Shown here piece after piece: positions 27,232 to 32,169 of a stretch of DNA of 32,169 nt. Position numbers and translations under genes: made by a program. Under the pieces are notes generated by a model that saw nothing but the letters and a program-made list of their open reading frames with translations, was not told the origin of the DNA and made no database searches. Origin of the DNA: Deltaproteobacteria bacterium (GTDB taxonomy: Bacteria; Desulfobacterota; Desulfobacteria; Desulfobacterales; JAUVGT01); NCBI GenBank assembly GCA_030593645.1, contig JAUVGT010000002.1:1-32169 (forward strand), given 5' to 3'. Each line of letters starts with the position of its first letter. The stretch's first letter is position 1.

Positions 27232-29073
27232 TTATTTCAAATGCTCTTCAGTATATAATGACAGCTCGATCATCCGCTCAAGAAGTTCATCGGTCTGCAT
27301 TCCCGGAAAATTGTGACGGATCAGCTCTTTACAAAACAGGCGGCAAATATACCTGAGTTTCCGCCTTTTCACCTTGCCGGCATAGACAAAGTCCCTGTGT
27401 CCATTATTGATAATCACAACGTTTTTGTCCACATCGAATTGTGAGCGCCACATTTCACCCGGTGCACGGCGATAGGTGTATCCCGGAAGTCCTTTACGAT
27501 GACCCGCATCTTTAGAAGATTGATCCAGGAGAGTTTCGGTGACGGTGATTAAGGCTTCATCCCTGCATTCCGTGTCTCCCTGCCGGACAATGACTATCAA
27601 TGTAGTCAGACATGGTTCCGGAGGCGCGCTAAACGTGACCGATTCCGTATTATTCTCGAGAAGCTGACCGTCTCCATCACTAATTTCCCATTGATATTCC
27701 AGGTTTTCCAAAACAGTCCGCCGCGAGCGGTCCCGGCAGACCACGCGGTATGTCTTGCGTTTATCGACTGAAACAACACTCGATTTCGGCGTAATCAACG
27801 CGCTGAATAAAGGGCCGGCATATTCAAAAAACTGCATTTGTCCGGTTTCATCGATATTCCGTTCGGATAAATCGGCAGGCTCACTTTCGCGACCGTTTTC
27901 ATTTTCAGGGCTCACGGACAACGGCCCGGTCGAAAAAACAGTACCCGGCTTTTTTTTTGCCATCCCGGCATGGATATCGAACCAGTCATACTCCTCTTCC
28001 GGGAGCCGTAAAAACGCTTCTTTGAGTGCGCGCTGAACCCGGCGTAAAATAAGACGGCTCGATCGCTCCTCTTCCGCTTTACGCTGGTCATCGATGATTT
28101 CCTGCAGATGACTTTCGACGGGCACCATCGCCTGGGAAAATGTGTGAAAACGGTCATCACGTATAATGCCTTGACGCGTCCCCGGTGTGAGGTTTAAAAA
28201 CGGCGCGTCCACAATTCCTTCCACGTATCCGGCCGTCCACGGCTCTTTTTGAAATTGTTCCAGTTCAGTTATTGAAGGAAGCACCCGCGTGCCCCGCCGA
28301 TACAGACCGACCCGGTTTGAAGGGCCCGGGTCGGTGAGATAAAGCTCCAGGTAGATATCACCGTGCAGAGTTTCAGCCGGTTTTAATTTGTGAAGCAGAC
28401 GCCCGGTAAATTGCCGCGGGACAACAATAAGCTCTTTTCTACCTGTACGGTCGATAATTTTTACCGTCACTTCAGCAGATTTTATCCGGTCCCGGAGTTC
28501 GGATGCGAGGTAGCGCTGGATTTTTTCACCGGTCAGAGACCGCAGGCCGGGAAGTAATGGATGGATCATCAGGTCCGTTCCCTTAATGGGGAGCATTATC
28601 CGCTTATCCTTGACGGTAAAATCGGGCGAATCCTTGGCCATGGTCATCTCATACGTTTTACCGTCCGCACCGCTGCTGGCCATGTTCAGGTTGTGACCCA
28701 CCGTCCAGAAACTAAGGAGACCGATGCCGAATTCACCCTGGATATCAGCCGATCTTTCGGACTTGAACTGCCGTTTGATGGAATCACAAATGTGGGTGGC
28801 CACGCGGCGGAAATCGGGAAGCCCGTCTTTATTTCTTGGAATTCCCTCACCATCGTCACTGATCTTGAGATAGAATTCACCTTTCTTTTTCCCCCTGATG
28901 ATAACGATCTGCTTTGCGCGCGCGTCAATGCTGTTTTCCACAAATTCGGCCACCGCTTTCAGGGGATTGGCCTGAGAATTGGCGATGATGCTGATGGCGT
29001 TCCAATGATCGGCAATGCGCAGCTTTCCAGTACGAACGTCTTTCCTTTTCTTTTTACGCATGGATTTTGACAT
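27232..29073 (-). CDS. GHKL (HSP90/MutL/MORC-like) ATPase domain protein
   Basis: N-box AVAEFVENSIDARAKQIVI, G1 ISDDGEGIP, G2 GEFGIGLLSFWTVG; middle Ig/PKD-like beta region (YRVVCRDRSRRTVLENLEYQWEISDGDGQLLENNTESVTFSAP); C-term VVIINNGHRDFVYAG. Start set at MSKSMRKKKRK (29073). Confidence 0.85.
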   Translation of the reverse strand: MSKSMRKKKRKDVRTGKLRIADHWNAISIIANSQANPLKAVAEFVENSIDARAKQIVIIRGKKKGEFYLKISDDGEGIPRNKDGLPDFRRVATHICDSIKRQFKSERSADIQGEFGIGLLSFWTVGHNLNMASSGADGKTYEMTMAKDSPDFTVKDKRIMLPIKGTDLMIHPLLPGLRSLTGEKIQRYLASELRDRIKSAEVTVKIIDRTGRKELIVVPRQFTGRLLHKLKPAETLHGDIYLELYLTDPGPSNRVGLYRRGTRVLPSITELEQFQKEPWTAGYVEGIVDAPFLNLTPGTRQGIIRDDRFHTFSQAMVPVESHLQEIIDDQRKAEEERSSRLILRRVQRALKEAFLRLPEEEYDWFDIHAGMAKKKPGTVFSTGPLSVSPENENGRESEPADLSERNIDETGQMQFFEYAGPLFSALITPKSSVVSVDKRKTYRVVCRDRSRRTVLENLEYQWEISDGDGQLLENNTESVTFSAPPEPCLTTLIVIVRQGDTECRDEALITVTETLLDQSSKDAGHRKGLPGYTYRRAPGEMWRSQFDVDKNVVIINNGHRDFVYAGKVKRRKLRYICRLFCKELIRHNFPGMQTDELLERMIELSLYTEEHLK

Positions 29074-29607
29074 GGTTGACTCTATTTGGTTTCCATATAT
29101 TTGACACGCCAGGTGAATAATGCGTCCCAATTTTACCCTTCAAGAAGGAAAATGCAAGAATATTATAGATGTTATGTTTTAAGAAGAAATCTCTCTGAAC
29201 CAAATACAGCTAAATTAGGTGGTGATTACCACATTTTGCGGCCATATAAATATGATAAATATCACAAAATATGCTCGAATCTTGAAGTGAAAGCCGGTAT
29301 TAATCCCCGAGTAAAAGCCTGCACTCATACAACAAACAGTATTCACCACCAATTCTTTTAAGATCAACCATTCTGAATCTTAAAAAGGACGGGAAAATAG
29401 TTAATCTGCCGCTTTACGCCATATCTCAATTAGGACTGGTCACACATGCCAGTCAATAACGGCTTTCTGTCAGCTCAATTGGTGATAACCCATTTGTTCT
29501 ACCTAAATTGACTGCAATTAATTGGGAGAAGATCCCTCAAAAAAGAACCTTGTATTGTAATTCCTGTTGAAGTCAAATCATGCGACTATTTATAGAGGAA
29601 TATAATG

Positions 29608-29634
29608 GAGTCGATTACAGCCTATAATCGACTC
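29608..29634. repeat. Perfect 10-bp hairpin GAGTCGATTA-CAGCCTA-TAATCGACTC
   Basis: Read directly; flanked by AAAAAA on the right, lies ~85 bp downstream of the GNAT gene. Confidence 0.8.
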
Positions 29635-29719
29635 AAAAAATAATCCGGAAGAATATATTATGGAAAATCTATCCGATTGAAACAATTAAAATCGATTTAA
29701 AACCCCTACAACTATTAAC

Positions 29720-30229
29720 TCAATCGCGCTTCTTGCTAAATGCTTTCTTTAGGGTAGCAAAAGGTAAAAAAAGCTCAAGCGGGTTATCAGGAAGAGAAAA
29801 AAAACCAAACTGCCCGTAATAAGTTTTTGCCTCTTCCTTTGCATCAACAAAGAAACCGAAAATACCGAGATGTTCGGACACTTTTAGTACGCGTTCAATC
29901 GCGTTTACCAGCATATACTTCCCCAAACCTGTTTTCTGATGTTTTTTACGAACAGCAAGTCTGGCTAGTTTTGCAGCAGGTGCTCGCAAAGGATATTTTT
30001 TTGAATATTTCCGTGGTAATTTATCTACAACTATTTCGCATGAAGACAAGGTAAAATAACCCAGGATTTCAGTCATATTGTTTTCATTCACCAGCACAAA
30101 AGTTCTTGAAATACCTTTTTCCGCATGCTGCCTTGCGGTATTTCTTAGATAACGATTTAAATCATTGTTACCGCAGTCAAAACCTTTCCTGTCATGATGT
30201 TGGGCAAGGGGTTCAATTTTCAGCTTCAT
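29720..30229 (-). CDS. GNAT acetyltransferase, TacT-type toxin
   Basis: MKLKIEPLAQHHDRKGFDCGNNDLNRYLRNTARQHAEKGISRTFVLV...LARLAVRKKHQKTGLGKYMLVNAIERVL; paired with a DUF1778 gene and overlapping it by 17 bp. Confidence 0.92.
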   Translation of the reverse strand: MKLKIEPLAQHHDRKGFDCGNNDLNRYLRNTARQHAEKGISRTFVLVNENNMTEILGYFTLSSCEIVVDKLPRKYSKKYPLRAPAAKLARLAVRKKHQKTGLGKYMLVNAIERVLKVSEHLGIFGFFVDAKEEAKTYYGQFGFFSLPDNPLELFLPFATLKKAFSKKRD

Positions 30230-30500
30230 CGGCTAAACCATCATAAGCTCTAACAGCATTAACCAATTTTTGATTCGGATCCGGTGGGTTTTCAAGTGTA
30301 TCAAAAAACTTCTTTGAAGATTTCTTTGACATGATTATGAAATGGCTGTGCTCGATAACTTTTTGTGCTTTTTCATAAGCGGATTGCACAAGAAACTGGT
30401 TAAGTGTTGAGCCTGTAACTTCAGCCGCTTGTGCCAGTATTTCATAAACCTGCTGAGGGACTCTTGCTGATACACGCTGGTTTTGCTTTTCTAATGCCAT
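30213..30500 (-). CDS. DUF1778-family antitoxin (TacA-like RHH)
   Basis: MALEKQNQRVSARVPQQVYEILAQAAEVTGSTLNQFLVQSAYEKAQKVIEHSHFIIMSKKSSKKFFDTLENPPDPNQKL; start set at ATG 30500 rather than the 30620 ORF start. Confidence 0.92.
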   Translation of the reverse strand: MALEKQNQRVSARVPQQVYEILAQAAEVTGSTLNQFLVQSAYEKAQKVIEHSHFIIMSKKSSKKFFDTLENPPDPNQKLVNAVRAYDGLADEAEN

Positions 30501-30546
30501 AGCTTCCACTCCATAATTAATTTTTCGATCATATTTCTTAGAACTA

Positions 30547-30575
30547 AACATAACAATTTGGCGCCAAAATGGCAA
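30547..30575 (-). promoter_or_regulatory. Putative TA promoter with palindromic operator
   Basis: Minus strand TTGCCA (30575-30570) - N17 - TATGTT (30552-30547); perfect palindrome TTTGGCGCCAAA at 30557-30568 lies inside the spacer. Confidence 0.6.
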
Positions 30576-30744
30576 CAAATTTATTTTCTTCCTGGTATGC
30601 GTGGCAGATGAAAAAGGCATGAGCTATTACGGTGACAAGTCCATTATGAACAAGCTTTCCATGGATCTGAGCACCCTTCAAGATACACGATCAGGCTTGA
30701 TACAAAGTATAGTTTGCCCCGATTTTTTTCAACGGTGTCTATAA

Positions 30745-30899
30745 TTGATGGTCTCGTAAAAAGTCCGAATTAGACGGTTTTGTAAAAGGTTCAAATTCAA
30801 GGCGTGCAATTTTTGTAATGATGAAGCGTACTTATCGGACGTTGAATCATTGCAAAATGCAGCACAACGCAGAAGTTGGACTTTTTACGAAACCGTCAA
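30745..30899 (+). repeat. Palindromic MITE-like repeat, copy 2
   Basis: TTGATGGTCTCGTAAAAAGTCCGAATTAGACGG...GTTGGACTTTTTACGAAACCGTCAA; 4 differences over 137 nt from copy 3. Confidence 0.95.
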
Positions 30900-31089
30900 T
30901 TTTCGTTTTCAACAATTCTGCTGATCGATAGGGCAATAGAAAAAGTATTTGACCCTATACTGTAATTAATATATATAAATTACCATATTTTTCCATATAA
31001 AGAATATTATTTTTGTATTAGTTGTTGGATAAAGAAACAAGCTATTACAAACAGTTCATTTTTGAAACTATGCTTAAAAGGAGTTTGTT

Positions 31090-31935
31090 ATGAATTTCAA
31101 GTTACGTGTCCGGACCTGGATAGCAATCGTTTCCACCATGTTGGTTCTATCTTGGGCCATGTGGATTTTTCTCAATTATGTTCCCTTTTATCTGCCGAGT
31201 TACATGGTGTGGGGCGGGATTCTTGTTATTGGTGGCGGATGTGTCGGTATGATATTTCCGGTCAAAAAATTTGGATTTGTAACTCGAAAACATTCAGCGA
31301 TTGCCGCCCTATCTGGTTTGTTACTGGTAGTAATCACTATTCTTTGGCCCCCATCCGTCGCTCCCTCCCGGCGAGAGTATCAGCGGCTTGATGACTTCCT
31401 TCCTCGATTTCAGTGTTCCGAATATCACCAGGAGATTGCATCCGTGTCTGCCAAAACGATGATCGAAGCGGCACCGAAGGTAAGCCTGTCCGATATCCCA
31501 ACAGCCGTTTTTCTGTTACGAGTGCGTGCCTGGGCTGGTGGAAAAAGATAGCAACCCGATCCCGAAACTGTTCTGCTTCTTGATTTCAAGCCGGGTTCAG
31601 GATTTCTGGTATTGGATGATTCGGATCCTTCTGAGTTAGTTTATGGTATGGTTGGCCGGCCATGGATCAATGAGGTCCCACCAGATGTTCGTACGGCAGA
31701 ACAGTTCAGAGCATTTAATCAACCGGGACATATCAAAGTCGCCTTCAACATTCGAACGATAGATCAAGGTAAGCAGAACACGCTTATTTCTACGGAAACA
31801 CGAATTCTTGGTAACGATAAGTTGGCACAAACGCGTTTCGCCCGTTACTGGCGAGTTATCTACCCCGGCAGTTCTATTATTCGCAGGATATGGTTAAACG
31901 CCATCATCAACAAGGCTAAAAAGTCTGAACAATAG
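31090..31935 (+). pseudogene. Hypothetical membrane protein gene interrupted by one in-frame amber codon (TAG 31549-31551)
   Basis: ORFs 31090-31551 and 31612-31935 are in the same frame, and the sequence between the TAG and 31612 is open (QPDPETVLLLDFKPGSGFLVL...). N-term has TM helices; C-term GSGFLVLDDSDPSELVYGMVGRPW...RFARYWRVIYPGSSIIRRIWLNAI looks like one conserved domain. Confidence 0.75.
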
Positions 31936-32032
31936 GTTGAGCCTGAATCCAGTATGTTGGTTCGAAACTGTGTAGTTATTACAATTCAGAGCCTATGGGT
32001 TTTCGATGCTTTTTAGCAACTCATTCGCAATA

Positions 32033-32169
32033 TTGATGGTCTCGTAAAAAGTCCGAATTAGACGGTTTCGTAAAGAGTTCAAATTCAAGGCGTGCAATTT
32101 TTGTAATGATGAAGCGTACTTATCGTACGTTGAATCATTGCAAAATGCAGCACAACGCAGAAGTTGGAC
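32033..32169 (+). repeat. Palindromic MITE-like repeat, copy 3 (truncated by window end)
   Basis: Near-identical to 30745-30881, same orientation. Confidence 0.95.

Noticed and set aside
29086-29361. 91-aa ORF MVSIYLTRQVNNASQFYPSRRKMQEYYRCYVLRRN...
   Set aside because: No family recognised, no clear RBS; overlaps the upstream region of the GHKL gene. Could be real but cannot be supported.
30745-32169. Repeats considered as CRISPR repeats or att sites
   Set aside because: 155-bp palindromic units more than 1 kb apart with no spacer array and no integrase in the window.

Overview
32.2 kb window, probably from an anaerobic Desulfobacterota-like (deltaproteobacterial) chromosome; the taxonomy is inferred from gene content only. 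Left part: a minus-strand TgpA-like transglutaminase (cut by the window edge) / DUF58 / MoxR AAA module. Next comes a degraded intergenic area with a palindromic repeat, a radical-SAM N-terminal fragment, and a frameshifted ORF with an STN-like domain plus tandem F-x-V/I-V/I-K-N-S-x-P-P-G-G repeats. Then alanine dehydrogenase, its probable sigma54 activator (ACT-PAS-AAA+-Fis) and a chemotaxis receptor. Centre (11.2-25.0 kb, plus strand): a TetR regulator and a fatty-acid/acyl-CoA beta-oxidation cluster. It contains two very large modular enzymes that share a duplicated SDR-SCP2 C-terminus but have different N-termini (MaoC hydratase versus an HMG-CoA-synthase-like domain plus a DUF35 zinc-ribbon/OB domain). 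The rest of the cluster is an SCP-x-type thiolase, acyl-CoA dehydrogenase, acyl-CoA ligase, a FadB/J-type fusion and a cysteine-rich Fe-S protein. Right part: an amino-acid permease fused to a TrkA/RCK module, a GHKL ATPase, a GNAT/DUF1778 toxin-antitoxin pair with an operator-like palindrome between its -35 and -10, and two near-identical copies of the palindromic repeat flanking a gene split by an in-frame amber codon. The most unusual signals are the KNSPPPGG-repeat locus, the swapped-N-terminus mega-enzyme pair (one with no apparent catalytic Cys in its HMGCS-like module), the CCCCGCCC Fe-S protein, and the repeat family. No database search was possible; all family calls come from motif recognition.
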